From a virus: 64,000 nt of DNA. Of this stretch, positions 24,201 to 34,600 are shown one piece after another. Both the position numbers and the translations under genes were made by a program. The notes below the pieces were generated by a model. It worked only from the letters and a program-made list of their open reading frames with translations, searched no databases and had not been told where the DNA came from. The DNA lies in IMG/VR virus record IMGVR_UViG_3300005337_000003, positions 1-64,000 of that record, one strand, 5' to 3'. The first letter of the stretch is position 1, and each line of letters begins with the position of its first letter.

Positions 24201-25284
24201 GATAGTGAGCTTGTTCATCACTTCTAAACCATCCCATGCCCTCAGAAGTAGAAAATCCGGCATGCCCCTGAATACTCGGAGTAATTCCGGGAATCTTAAT
24301 TTCATTCTCAGTGTAGTTAATTCCCCCAAGCACCGTCATGTTAGCATAGTTGTCACTATTCACCTCTATAGAGCTTATGTTGAATTCTTCTCTGGCCTGT
24401 GCTATTGCATCATCTAATTTCATACCCCCCTCTCCTAGCTCTTCCACTCGCTTTTGATAGCTAATCATTACTCCAAGTCCATGGGCCTCGGGACCTGGCA
24501 GGCTTTTTTTGACTGTATTTATCTCAATAGTATAACTATAGTCAGCTAGTAAGCTGGTAAGCAAGTTCTCCCTATTGTATGGATTTTCCACCTGCAGGCT
24601 TTTGAGGATTTCCACTTGTTCTTTGGGAATTTGCAGATCCTGATTAAGCTTGTTCCAGAACACATCATCCCGCCACTGGTTCTTGTCTGCTTTTTTGAAC
24701 CAGTCTATTGCCTGCTGGGAGGCTAATATAAATGAAGCCTTCAGCCCGTATTTAATAGCTTTTTCGTTTTTATATGCAACAAACTCCGGACTTATACTGG
24801 TAGGCGAAGGTAGGCGATTAGCATCATAATTAGCTGCTTGTTGACGTTCCTGCTTGGCAGCTGTGTCCAGCCTACCTTTCTCCTGCCATACCTTCCAGGT
24901 AAAATTATCTGACTGGCCTACCTGCTTCCTTTCAAAGCGCAGCACCTTATTGATATCTTTCCTGGCGTACTCGTTGTTTTTTATCCCGATCTGCTTCATG
25001 ATGATCTGCGCCTGGGCATCGGATATCTGGGATTTAGGGACAGCGCGGCCTAGTTCTTTGAAGAATTGTGCTTTAGTAATTGGTATAATCCTGGAAGCTA
25101 AATCAGAACTAGTAATAACCACAGGGCCTATCAGACCGTAAAATTCATCAGGCGTAGGAAAACGGTCAGTTATCCCCTTATGAGTTTGCCATACACCTAT
25201 CTTGGCAGCTACAATGGCAGGATGCAAATCAAACTGATCTGCCAGTTTAATTACCTCGAAGTGGTTTATATTTATACAATTCAT
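18241..25284 (-). CDS. Giant virion (cargo) protein with zincin motif (2347 aa)
   Basis: The last gene of the structural block, 2347 residues. The N-terminus (HPAIVAAKIGVWQ, FPTPDEFYGLIGP) is followed by a distinct low-GC segment at about residues 270-575 containing GHAGFSTSEGMGWFRSDE and RRILEVQSDLFQKG, a module seen in large polyvalent phage proteins. HEFVH at 697-701 in a SAITPDDVLHEFVHPLL context is a zincin-type metal site, with E751/E752 as possible third ligand. Long coiled-coil regions follow, and a hydrophobic helix LGTLMLIYSLLIPYLFGF lies near residue 2180. Such proteins are packed in crAss-like particles and ejected with the DNA. A role in peptidoglycan or membrane passage is inference. 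Confidence 0.75.
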   Translation of the reverse strand: MNCININHFEVIKLADQFDLHPAIVAAKIGVWQTHKGITDRFPTPDEFYGLIGPVVITSSDLASRIIPITKAQFFKELGRAVPKSQISDAQAQIIMKQIGIKNNEYARKDINKVLRFERKQVGQSDNFTWKVWQEKGRLDTAAKQERQQAANYDANRLPSPTSISPEFVAYKNEKAIKYGLKASFILASQQAIDWFKKADKNQWRDDVFWNKLNQDLQIPKEQVEILKSLQVENPYNRENLLTSLLADYSYTIEINTVKKSLPGPEAHGLGVMISYQKRVEELGEGGMKLDDAIAQAREEFNISSIEVNSDNYANMTVLGGINYTENEIKIPGITPSIQGHAGFSTSEGMGWFRSDEQAHYPDENRFVGKNELISNSKSRRILEVQSDLFQKGRNIDFLTNERKGLGPEINHEKNNFLQLLNKDNNWVSFFIKSIMQDSAKKGYEKVLFPLGDTISKIEGHTTLEEFRRHKEDRLNNLNNVVFDIKEGTKEGFLADEPALDENGNFIKEWRVYRLGYTDELIAIKPTKEEAQLVLQQEKKNVLNEINQIKLELKRAETEGFAALRPIYKFYDETITNILKKQGFKPTKTTDEHGNDWNEVLIDPKHATEFIAFKNLGRSDTYLSAEDTRKNYSQEMIRKYADALKTQLGVDYQTITPEEAADITKGSPNPWNGQSAFFYKDSVYFVGSAITPDDVLHEFVHPLLRAISKQNRELFDNLYAKLTTTQEGAKILEDMRQLYPNLDESSDLFKEEALVRGLTAIQDLNNQGLESTDAFRKFIDNLLYAIRKVLRKVFGSGIKAETINPSTTLEQLSDILKEGGVFQLDPEIMSDKEMVTYKEDYDRSLRGFVAQNANAKEIEDLVNDFYKKAAKGLYNVSHRPDLGELADILKNRLKTGALETIKSNLSSYQTLLLEHTKDLEDEVELTRQRVVAAVNSLGTVDNMTQQIHEAMQNILKDINDPDNVQKALYFQKVMNYWGGFVNQAYETLEANGVKNIKAISSINDNIRRTESLLDKFYEKATHKALWSTIKGTAENIDQKWQSRINELKAKKASAKVIAEAEKEYAEEKLTPEKLSQALQGKLKDVNMAGAFLESYAYNPDPVVGGLATYMLQEYSKMEVKAQARYNEMAIQLKPLLDDADINMNKPAESGERLGFIETVGVVDENTGELTEKKVWRFLNQFQGADLARAQYLSKIRQASLKYHETGSLQDKQTLADTQSEWEQHRRKYFHTEFTEEFYKAQDLFKKDEIGKEARMAMNDVYDRLNQVSGQIAAASSEDVLEAIEQAEAIQRELRQLSSLYDAVGQPKIGREFDIAERIQQYQEASRDMYESLEIPGAFQAAYSAYEQKLLDEGKKAGDPRFQELMDRWLDKNTRIKVTDEFWQERKEIYEDIAELMKRIPNQGKLTEKVEEDSKLIQDLLKASRDESGQPQGTEMTPEKQQRIHDAEERLSAAREQLNNLSGLTKQESDEMHTLLAKNARSGLTNDEQLRLSRLFDKQRSMGLDSVERAELFSLFNELDELQYKLPTDAYVDTFNDLLAAMDPTVVYSIFNKYELEAEDLTVINDIDIQQLMRASPDFEDWFIRNHTSKNSFSYETAEDYTTWRRTAAWSVIRPLQDKHYEHSSVKDLNGNAVPIKAVPSMRYYKKLLKDSYRVKQEVGVNADNRGRWLPRTAAQGAPDDRYINKDYERLKQSDPSTFKLLEKMKQLHVENQVGLPDRQKLWMDMPRYEKRGVEKLQSGNLLKRLIYKAKTFWQKARDSWDHGFNFEDTKQLITVDMFDDDTSGIPISGLSDIPVDEVSTDAIYTMLRYSYSAERSRTLHKISPVARATQQVLNNERNSPLYQRMLKNNTIVNPNRRKDQYMRAKAVNNLVERMLEGVENKGWGSDNPAIQNFSNLLFKSASGAFLNLNIPSAIKNAVSAKFQGMIESSAGKHMRWKDFIAAEYDASQVTFEIMTEIYKSEPKSLGFQMVEIFDPERDRFAHSYGESLTRTVQKDYTWGILGRMNDFRRTTQLQSNIQVLYGMLRTQRILLSDGSNIMYKDAWEINKDGKIQTKASVPAEWGITYDKDGNQVVGKKFIEKRLEFQRVSDNLNGAMSREFRPEADRYLAFRYISFFRRFLTSMLVNRFAVNRYDYSLSNTKQGWYITFANLLWDSIRNGGKNLPYMKAEEKAAFMRVMTELGTLMLIYSLLIPYLFGFDPEDKDRFKKLKAKSDALQIPGITIDDKGRPFSFGGWVSNHALYQLLAFKTENDQFLPWPGLGLGNYKDMLDIKAVVFGPTLSSGSDVINDLWYMTTGNEKARYQKRIGAYRWQDEDSLKLWNHLGKILGLSSSNLDPVIAIRNAQMSDH

Positions 25285-25637
25285 TTTAAAAATCTCAACT
25301 TGTACTCAACACCATAAATAAACTCAAGGATATTATCAATCAGTTGCTGAATATATCCTTCTGTTTGGGTGGATCTATATTCCTTTATAGCAATGCATTG
25401 TTTACGTAAATATCCCACCATGTCAATGCCTTCCTGTATCGGTATACTTTTATAGCCTTTGATTATGTCATACTGGCCTTGATATGCTTCACAAAAAGCA
25501 TCTCGAAGTTCTGGCATACCTTTATATAGCTCATCGAGAGCTGCATGCTGAGCAAATGAAGTTGTTTGGAGGTGCGCAATATGCCCCATTACTTCTATTT
25601 CGAATAATGCGCTTACGAATTCACTGGTGCTTTTCAT
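25281..25637 (-). CDS. Ferritin/Dps-like small helical protein (DUF5856-like)
   Basis: A 118-residue all-helical protein. It starts MKSTSEFVSALFEIEVMGHI, then AHLQTTSFAQHAALDELYKG and CEAYQGQYDIIKGY. The pattern of a helix with spaced His/Glu residues (E14, H19, H22) followed by SFAQHAAL and an E-x2-Q helix resembles the four-helix ferritin-like phage family DUF5856. Ligands for a di-iron site cannot be confirmed. It lies between two giant virion genes: one base after the polymerase stop and overlapping the next start (ATGA). It may be a chaperone or structural partner of one of them. Confidence 0.6.
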   Translation of the reverse strand: MKSTSEFVSALFEIEVMGHIAHLQTTSFAQHAALDELYKGMPELRDAFCEAYQGQYDIIKGYKSIPIQEGIDMVGYLRKQCIAIKEYRSTQTEGYIQQLIDNILEFIYGVEYKLRFLK

Positions 25638-25638
25638 G

Positions 25639-28600
25639 TTATAAACAGTCTATTAGTTGTTTAGTTTCTTCCTCGGAAAGAGAGTCGAATTGTTCTTTGG
25701 TTAGGTCCGGATATTTTTGAAGAATGGCAGTGTGGTGCCTTTCCCATAAGTCAACCTCATTGTCGGCTGAATCTGAATATTCCAATTCGGGTAATTCCAA
25801 CTGTTGATCTTCCGTGCCCAATTTTTCCCTATCTATCCTATCATTTATCATATAATCCTTGAACCGGTTACGGTCCGAAATATCTGAATTAACGACCAGG
25901 AACTTACCGGCAAATTCCGCCAGGTATTTAGCGTCAATAGTTTTACCCAACCTTTGCACATCCTCCCCTATCAACCTCTGGATCCTTTGTACCGGGATCA
26001 CCCGGGCAAATGAGAAAGGATTACGGGTATTAGGCCCTGATTGCATATACAAGTATAGTGGTAATTTTTTAAAGAATGTGGCAATATAATCCGCATCTTT
26101 CTGATCAATGCCTGAAATTTTCAACAATTCATTAGAATTAGCCAACTGCTTGAGGTTCTGGTGGAATCTATCTACCTCGGCTGAAGATAACTTGGTTGTT
26201 GATAGCATTAAGTTAGTTAGTCCAGACGAAGTAGACTGCTTAATATTACCCAGTATAGAAAACTGGGTCTTCAACTGAGGGTATTTAAACAACAACGCTT
26301 CATATTTAGCAGCCACATTCCTTGGCGCTTTAAGTAATTGATAGGGACTGAATATATCAAACAAGGCCTGCTCATTCAGCCATTCCTTATAACTCTTCTC
26401 ACGCATCCGGATATCAAAATCCACATCGGTTTCGTCAGATAACCTAATATTATCAGTGGCCTTATTCTGCGACAGGATATCCTGGTAATCGAAATTATCA
26501 ATTATCGAATCCATCGGATACATGCCTTTGAGTTCATCCCGTTTATCAACAAAGTAAGCACGTTCATTATCGCTGGAGAATTCAACGCCCTCAGCATCCT
26601 CTACTGAAGCAATAGCCTTGTCATAACCTCGTAACTTTTGTTGGAAGATATAATAGATCAGGTCGCTCTTGAAAACCCGGGCGGTCTGCACCGGATCCCC
26701 ACCAAATAGCCCTTTAGCTTCGCTATCCTGCATAAAGTTAAAGAGAAACTTATTCAGCTCTGGATTGTTAAGCAGTGTCATCAATCTTCCGAAGACATCC
26801 GTTACGAATTTGTGCACGTAGAATGGCCCTATTGCTGAGTTATTAAGGATTGATTTAACGTATTTGTCAGAAATTAACGTGTTTTGCTCGGCATCCTCTA
26901 TTTCCTGGGTCTTAGCTGCGAATTCAAACACAGTCTGTGCTTTGTTAGTGTCTACATTAAAGGCCCGCTGCAATTTATCCAATCCTGCCACTATATTCTC
27001 AATTTCCAGGAAATGTAGGAATACAGCCAGGTCCGGATTACGGACAACAGCTTTCTTAATAGGCTTATCAAAGTCTTTAACTCCTTCAGGATCCTGCCTG
27101 TATTCGTCCAGTGCAGCATTCAGCGCCTGTGATAGCGGTAACTTACCTCCCTTATCCGGATGGGTAAGCAACGTGAACTTACGGTGCAGGAATTTAACCT
27201 CTTCGGGGGATCCGGCATTTTGGAATAATCCCAGAACCCGCCGTTTGAATTCCTCGGGATCAATGTCGTTTTTGATATCGTCCTGGAGCGCACGAGCACC
27301 TCCAAAGCTCCTAAGAGGCTCGGCAGCTTTAGTTTCACCAGAAGCAACCTGATTACCCATTAAGTCAGTAATATCGGTAATGCCTTCGGTGTAGATCAAC
27401 GCCAGCTCTGCCAGATCACCCGGCTTTGGCTTAATGATTCCGAATCTGCGCAGTATATTACGCTGGGCTGGGCGTCGATAATTCCTGTAATTGCCCGCAG
27501 CTCCAAATATTCCACCTACAGGGCTTTTTTGCAGTCGTTGCTGTTTAACATATTCCTGGATGATCGGGTGCCTGAGAAAGGTTACGGCCTTTTTCAGGGG
27601 GACTCCGGATCTAACCAGAAACAGCAAAACCGGGGCTAGTTCCTTATTGCCCTGTATATAGCTGATCCAGTCATCCTTCTCCACATCAACCCAGCCATTG
27701 ATCAGCTGGCTGACCACCTCCGATATGGAGTTGCCATCAGTGTCTTTAAGTCCGGAAAGCGATATACCTCCAGGTGTGGAATTGTGAGGCATAAGTATGG
27801 TAGCACGACCTGCATCAAAGCTTGGTGCCAATTCCAGGCCGATCGCTTGCGACACGGCATTGAATGTATTATTAATAGCACCAATCCCAAGGGCATCCTT
27901 ACCCACAGAGTTAGCTTGCTGCACCTCGATACTACGCAAGGGCTCATACATTCGGGTGCCCTGGTTATTATGCTTCTGATCCCCGCGTATTCCCTCAGCG
28001 ATGGGCTTGGCTATATCCACGTCATTAGGTCGTACCAGGTTTTCAAAATTGTCAGGCCTTTCCATCATGGCCCGCATGGTCTGGATAATGTTATTCTCCA
28101 GCACGGGACTGCCATTCAGTTCCGAATAATACTCATCAAAAGGCTTTTTGCCCTGATCGCGCAATATGTCACGGATCTCATCATCAGTATAATCCAGATC
28201 CCAGTTAGCCCCAAATATATCGCCTAATAACTTATCGGCGGCAGCATCTTTCTTCCACTGTAATTTACCCTGGCTATTGATTAATTCGTCCTTCTGGATA
28301 GCTGTTTTTATAATCTCATCATGCAGCTGCTTGGCTTTTTTCTTAGAAATAGCTGAGGCGTATGTAGGCTCACCATCTACCATACGGATATGAGGCATAA
28401 GCATCGGCAGTTTGTCATAATCAAAGTCACCTCCGGTCTTGGCTGTGATCTCTGGCGGGGCCAGCAGTATATTACCTACATATTCAGGCAAAAACTCATA
28501 AACCTCTACAAAATCGGTGGAGTTAGGTCCCTGGGTGGGGACACGGGCACCCACCATCGTTACCATCTGCCGGTGATTATTCTCATCCAGCCATGCCTCA

Positions 28601-31600
28601 TCCTTGAGCAATATATTCAAGGCATCAAGCCGGGACATTTTCTGGCTTTTTGATTTCTCAATAACGGAAGGGAGTTGCATGAGTTGTTTAAAGTCTCCCT
28701 GGATCGCTATCTTGATCTTGGCTGCGGTTATCTTGCCGTTACGGATATGATAGGTAGGCAGATCGTTAGTGCCATACCTGGCTACCTGTTCGGCAGTGGG
28801 TTTATCGAACTTACGAGGCTCTGAATAAGCGAAGGCTTTATTTTCGAAAAGAGTGGAGGGAACAAGCACAAATTGTTCACCCTTAACCTTTGGCGTTACC
28901 AGGCGCTTATTGGCCAGTGCCACTATGGTCTTCTCAATTATCTCAGCAGAAGGTGACACATCCAACGGATTTTTTATGGTGTCCCGGCGGATGGTTTGGA
29001 TATAGTTCCATTCATGCTCCCCCACATCGGAACGTTGCAGCTCATCAGATATCAAAGCCAATAACTTATCCAGCTTAATATCCTTGGTTGATCCCCCATC
29101 CTTAACTCCCAATTCGTAAAGCAATTCCTGCTTTTTATAAGCCACAAACTTATCCATGGCGCCTATATAGGCACGGTAATTTTTATAGTTGTCTGAAGCC
29201 TTAAGCTTCTGCTCTTCCGTCAGACTATTCCAATCCGATCCTTTATAATCCACTGGTATCCCCTGATCGAACATGCCAACAGATACCAATTTACGCAGCT
29301 GGGAGATCAGCGTTACCTTTCCCTTATATTTAGGTGAGGCTTTCACCTGGTACTTTAAAAAGTCAGTATGGATTAAATTAGGCACAAACGGCTTGTCTGA
29401 TAAAGTACGGGTTTGCACATCGCTATATAACTGCTGGGGCCCTGGCCACTCGGATATAGTAGATATCTTGGAGCCGGATACATAGGTGAGGTAATCGATA
29501 CCCTCCGACATCATCTTATGATGTAGCGCGTCCATATTTTCGGAAAGTCCAGGTATAATGGGCATCATGGCGAACTTGTGCAGTGCAGTCATCGGCACCG
29601 GCTGGCCCAGGAGCGGGCCAGCATACCCCATCTTGAATACCGGTGGGAACTGCCCCTTATAGGCAGGCTTATCTCCCCGGACAAAAGACTGGAAAAGCCC
29701 TTCCTGCTCATCGGACCATTCACCCAGGCCTTTTGCCAGGATCCTATAGGTATCAAAAGCCACTAAACAAGAAGCGTCCGTCTCATTGACCTTAGAGTAC
29801 GCTTTAGCAGTAGAATCGGCACTAGTGGCTTTAGTATATTGATCAAGATAGGCCGATACCGACTTTACATCGTCCACGACGGCAGTCCTGAAGATGCTAT
29901 TAAATGGCTCCGGTTTTAGACCTTGTGAAGTTGCCAGGGGTTTGCCAACCTTGTTATTTATGTAGTTCACGAAAGTTTGATCAGAGGGCATTACATCCCC
30001 TGGGGAAGCCATCGAGGCATTACGCTTGAAGAAATCACTGTACTGGGCAACATCCCCATAGATAACTATCATCTCCTCAAAGTGGTGGATCCAGTTATTG
30101 GCAACAAAGGAAGATATAACTGCGGCCCTGGCTTGTTCTGGCGTTATAGTTTTACCGTCGAGGGTTGCCAGTCCCTGCAGCTGATTGATCAGCGTGGGAC
30201 TTATAAAGCTGCCACCAAGCTCTGCGCTGCGGTTATTAACCTGCTGTACCAGACCAGAGAAGTATTCCACAATTTCCCTGGTTATAATGTCTTCCAGTTT
30301 GGGATTTATTTTACCTTCCAGTAGTGCCTGTTTTGTTTGATCGCTTAGAACCCCTGCAAAGGAATGGAACTGTGTTGCCCTTTCCAGGTACTTAAAATCC
30401 GTCTGTTTTAATTCTCCGGAATCCAGAAGCTTCTTAACGTAATTGATCCGGTCCAGTTCACCTGACAGGTAGTTGCGCAGGATTTCCACGTATTTGAATA
30501 CGCCCGACACATAACCGTTGGATTCTGGAATGAATGATTCGGTATCAATATAAAGCCGTGGATTCTTTGCACCAGTCTTATAATTACTCAGCGTTACAGA
30601 AAAAGATGCACTCTTGCCCGCATGTCGGGTAAGCTCGGGCGTAAATCCCATGACCTGCTGGTGAATATCAGAGATCAGGCGTGTCAGCTCGTCAGAGCCT
30701 GCCTGTGATAGGCCTTGTGTAAATCTGCCATTGATTGAAGGGATGGTCCCTGATAAGTTATCAACCTGCATGGTATTACCCGGATACCTCGGGCCATCAG
30801 GCCTGTTCCTATCATATAGAGCATTGATCCAAATTGATCTATCGGTGTAATAATTATAGGGTCGTCCCGGTTGATCCGGTGTGGGACTAAAGTGAGCTGT
30901 CTGCGGCTGGCTTAATAAGTTATTAAAGTTACCGGTACGATTAAATAGCGACACGATCTGTGTGATGGAACTTTGCTGATTATACTCGGATTGCTGCTCC
31001 CCTTCAGCATTCGCTACCATGAAATCCGAATACCTGCCGCTGTATTGACTCTCAAGCTGCAGTATCTTACCATAGTTTCCTTTAGGCCCTACCTGGCCGG
31101 TAACTCCCATCTCGGAGTTGTGTCGTGTAAATTGGCCTATACCCCGGATTATAAAGTTTCGCTCCTGTAGGTTACGGATATTATCGTAAATACCACTCAA
31201 CCGGATGTTTCCGGATTTTACTTCTTTTTCCAGCTGACTTTTGATCACTGGCAGATTGCTCAACGACATTCCTATATCCTGAAGGAACTCAAAAGGGTTG
31301 GCGTTTACTTCCTGTATGGTTTGGTATTTATCCAATAATGACTTTGCATCCAGGTAATTCCCGTGGATATCGTTACGCATGAATGGGCCTCCTGATTTGA
31401 AAAACTCATTCTTCCAGGTACGGTCTATTTTCTTGATCTCGGATATCGCGTTACCTATCCGGATATCATAGTTCGACTCACCGGTATTGTCATCGCGCTG
31501 CTCAGCAATCTCTGTCTGACGGAGCAGGATCCGGTATTTATTGGCACTGTGGTAGAATTTAAGCCACAATCCAGACTCCTTATCGGTCTGACCCTCATAC

Positions 31601-34600
31601 GATAGCGGTCCCAGCTTTCTCAACAGCTGGTCAATCGGCGGGTAGTTGATGCGTTCAGATTTGAGCCTTTGGTACATGTCCTCAAGACCTGTGCTGTTCT
31701 GAACGGTCTGCATGATATATGCCCAAGATTGCCTAAAATCCACCAGCGTGGGAAAGCCCAGCGCATTAGGCTGCACCTGCCGGTTAACATCTGGCTGATA
31801 TAAGCTGCTGACAATGGCTTTGATCTCCTCGGATACCAGGTCGTAAATAATGGTATCATTAGACTTATTTTCAAAGAAATTTTTACCTGCCATCTCCCGG
31901 GCCTCATGCTCCACATCATCAGATACCTCTGACTGGAATTGTGAGACAGCGTCCTTAATACGACTACTGATCAACTGTGATCGCTGCAGATGATACCCAA
32001 TAACGCCTTTATCTTTAAGGGAGAGTTCCGGGTGGGTCGCATCCCCAAAGTTATCGACAGCATATTGCAGCGTCTGCAGCGTCTTCTGTAAATCAGCACT
32101 TGGATTAACTTTAAACTGCTCCTGTACATCTGATAGCCTCTCTTCGAACTTTAGCTGGGCGTACCGATACAAACTGGCAACACCTTTCAGCTTAGACAAT
32201 ATCACCGCAGTGTAGGAAGATGTATATTGGGCCTGCAGGTTTTCCAACTCTTCTTTTTCTTCCGGTGTCAGATTTGGCTTCTGCTCAAGATCTCGTTTAC
32301 GGTTACCTGCCTGTAGATTGGCCGCATTCATCTCATCCAAGGCTTCGGAGAACAACGCATCCACACTGTCTGATATTAAGTCGGAGGTTTCAAAGCTCAG
32401 CTCTATTCCGCCCTTTACCGGCTGCATGGCTTTATTGAGCGTATTGAATTCAGCATTTTCAGCTGAGAAGCTATAGGTGGCCAAATCCCCTACTCGCAAT
32501 CTCTGGTAAAGTTCAGCAACTTTTTGGTTAACCCGCTCGTCTATCACGGATTCGCGAACCGTTGCCGATCCGAATAATTCTTTTAAAAAGTTCAGGATGC
32601 GGCGGAATAAAGTATTCCGTTTTGGTGCCTTATCCATCACTAACTTTCCACCGGATAACATATAAGCCCTGAAATCCTCTGCCAGATATTCCTCCAACTG
32701 CTTATTAGTAGCGTCGGAGAATTTAACGGTATTGCCCTGGAAGTCAATGAATGTTCCGGACTTAGTTCTCACCTCACGATATAAGCCCTCCCTATCTTCC
32801 CGAGGTAATAGTCCCTGAGTGAACCCGTGCCATGCCTCATGGTATAAATCTGACGCATCGGCGCCCTTGTATAATTTTACACAGTTAATGGCCCAATTGG
32901 CAATTACATTCGAATCTTCCGCGTTGACTTTTTCGAACATTGCCTGGAATGGAAAATGTTTTGAGAGTGGGCTTTGACTGTACCATTTCTCAGCCTCTTC
33001 GATCTGCGCCTCCATGGCCTTGATGCTCCCTTGGCCTGCGATCTTGTTCCATTTGTCCGGATTTTGTCCCTTAAGGGATGCCAGGTAATCCTTGGCAGAC
33101 ATTTTTGGTTTATCATATTCAGGCCTGATAAAACCGTTTTCATCAAACAGTGTGGGTTGTGACACCTCAACCTTAGGTTTATCAATAATATCCACATTAG
33201 CGGCTGGGCTGATGGTGAATTCCAGATTAGAACCAGCGCTCTGCAACCCTCCTTGGGAATCTACAGCATATGGTACAGTAAAATTATCTTGGATAAAACC
33301 AAAATACTTCCTGGTGGTTGTCGTTAAGGTGTTGCCGTTAATCTCGAAATCCTCATAAGAGTTACTATTAAACAGTGTCTTATTAATGCTTAACTTGATA
33401 GTATCTATCCTGTAATATTTTACACTTCCGTCAGGTTGAGGAAACTCATACACATCATCGAACTGAGCAGTTTCCAGGTTTGTCACTTTGTTGCTACGCC
33501 CCCCATACATCGCCTGGGCCTTAGCCGGTGTTAATTCCTCCGCAGGAATACGGCGGGTAAACATGGTACGCAATGCCTGACCCATCTCCTCCTTGCTGGC
33601 GTAACTCTGTGGTTGGCCCATCCGGTAGACCACAAGTTCACCACCAACAACCCGTATGTCAAGCGCTTTTGGATCAGTATATAAAAACTGACGGAGTAAC
33701 TTAAGCTTATTCTCTGGTGTAACTGCAAACGTCTGGCCTCCCCTGGTGAATGTAAGGTCAGTAGTGATAAGAGATACTAGTTTATTCACCATCTCGGGGG
33801 TAAACTCTTTCCGGTTAACAGATACAGACATCTCAGTGCCTGGAAGATCGAAATAGTAGACGTTGGGCCTTTGGTTCCTGGCCGGGATGCCCCGGTAAAA
33901 ATTAATAGGCGCTACGATCTTGAGGGCTGATACTGGTGAGGCTCCCTTCTTTATCGGAGGTACGTAGCGGATTTGGCCTCCTTTTATATCAACCTGCAGG
34001 GATTTCCCTGTCTGGTGGATATACTTGCGGGCGTCGGCCAATAGTTTTAATTTGCGGGTAGTGACGGCCAGTGCCTGCTCATACGTCATGCCTTGAGATT
34101 CCAGCTGTTTGAGCTGTCGCAGATCGGTTTCGAGCAAGGGCCTGCCTTCCACAGGATTGCGGAAGTTGTAGTGTATGAGCGATCCTTCGTCAGATTTTAC
34201 CAAATCAGCTGTAAATCGGATAGGTTTTCCTTCCGGGTCCGTTACCAGCAGCACAATGCCTTTATTGGCATTTTCCAATTTGGTGGGATCAGCTTGTATT
34301 TCAGCCTGGGTATCCGGGTAAAAATCCTCCACTTTAAAGTCTTTGGTTAGCGACATGGTAAGCCTTACCGGTACACCGTTGATAATGCTTGAGCCGTCCG
34401 GCTGCACGTTTTTTATTATCTGTGTCTTAGCGTCAGCATAGATTTTCATGCCGGGCCGGATCTGGCCGGTATTGATATCAGTATCCATCACTAAGTCCGA
34501 GAGGATCAACGCGGGGTTAGCCTTAAACTCCGGGACTTTATCTACCGGGATTTCTTGCTGTGCTGGAGGATTGATTTGCGAATCCTTAATAATATTCTCC

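Noticed and set aside
26864-27352. Plus-strand open frame of 162 codons opposite the virion RNA polymerase gene
   Set aside because: Shadow of the J-domain-containing part of the polymerase gene, with low-complexity Ser/Arg/Asn composition and no neighbours on that strand.
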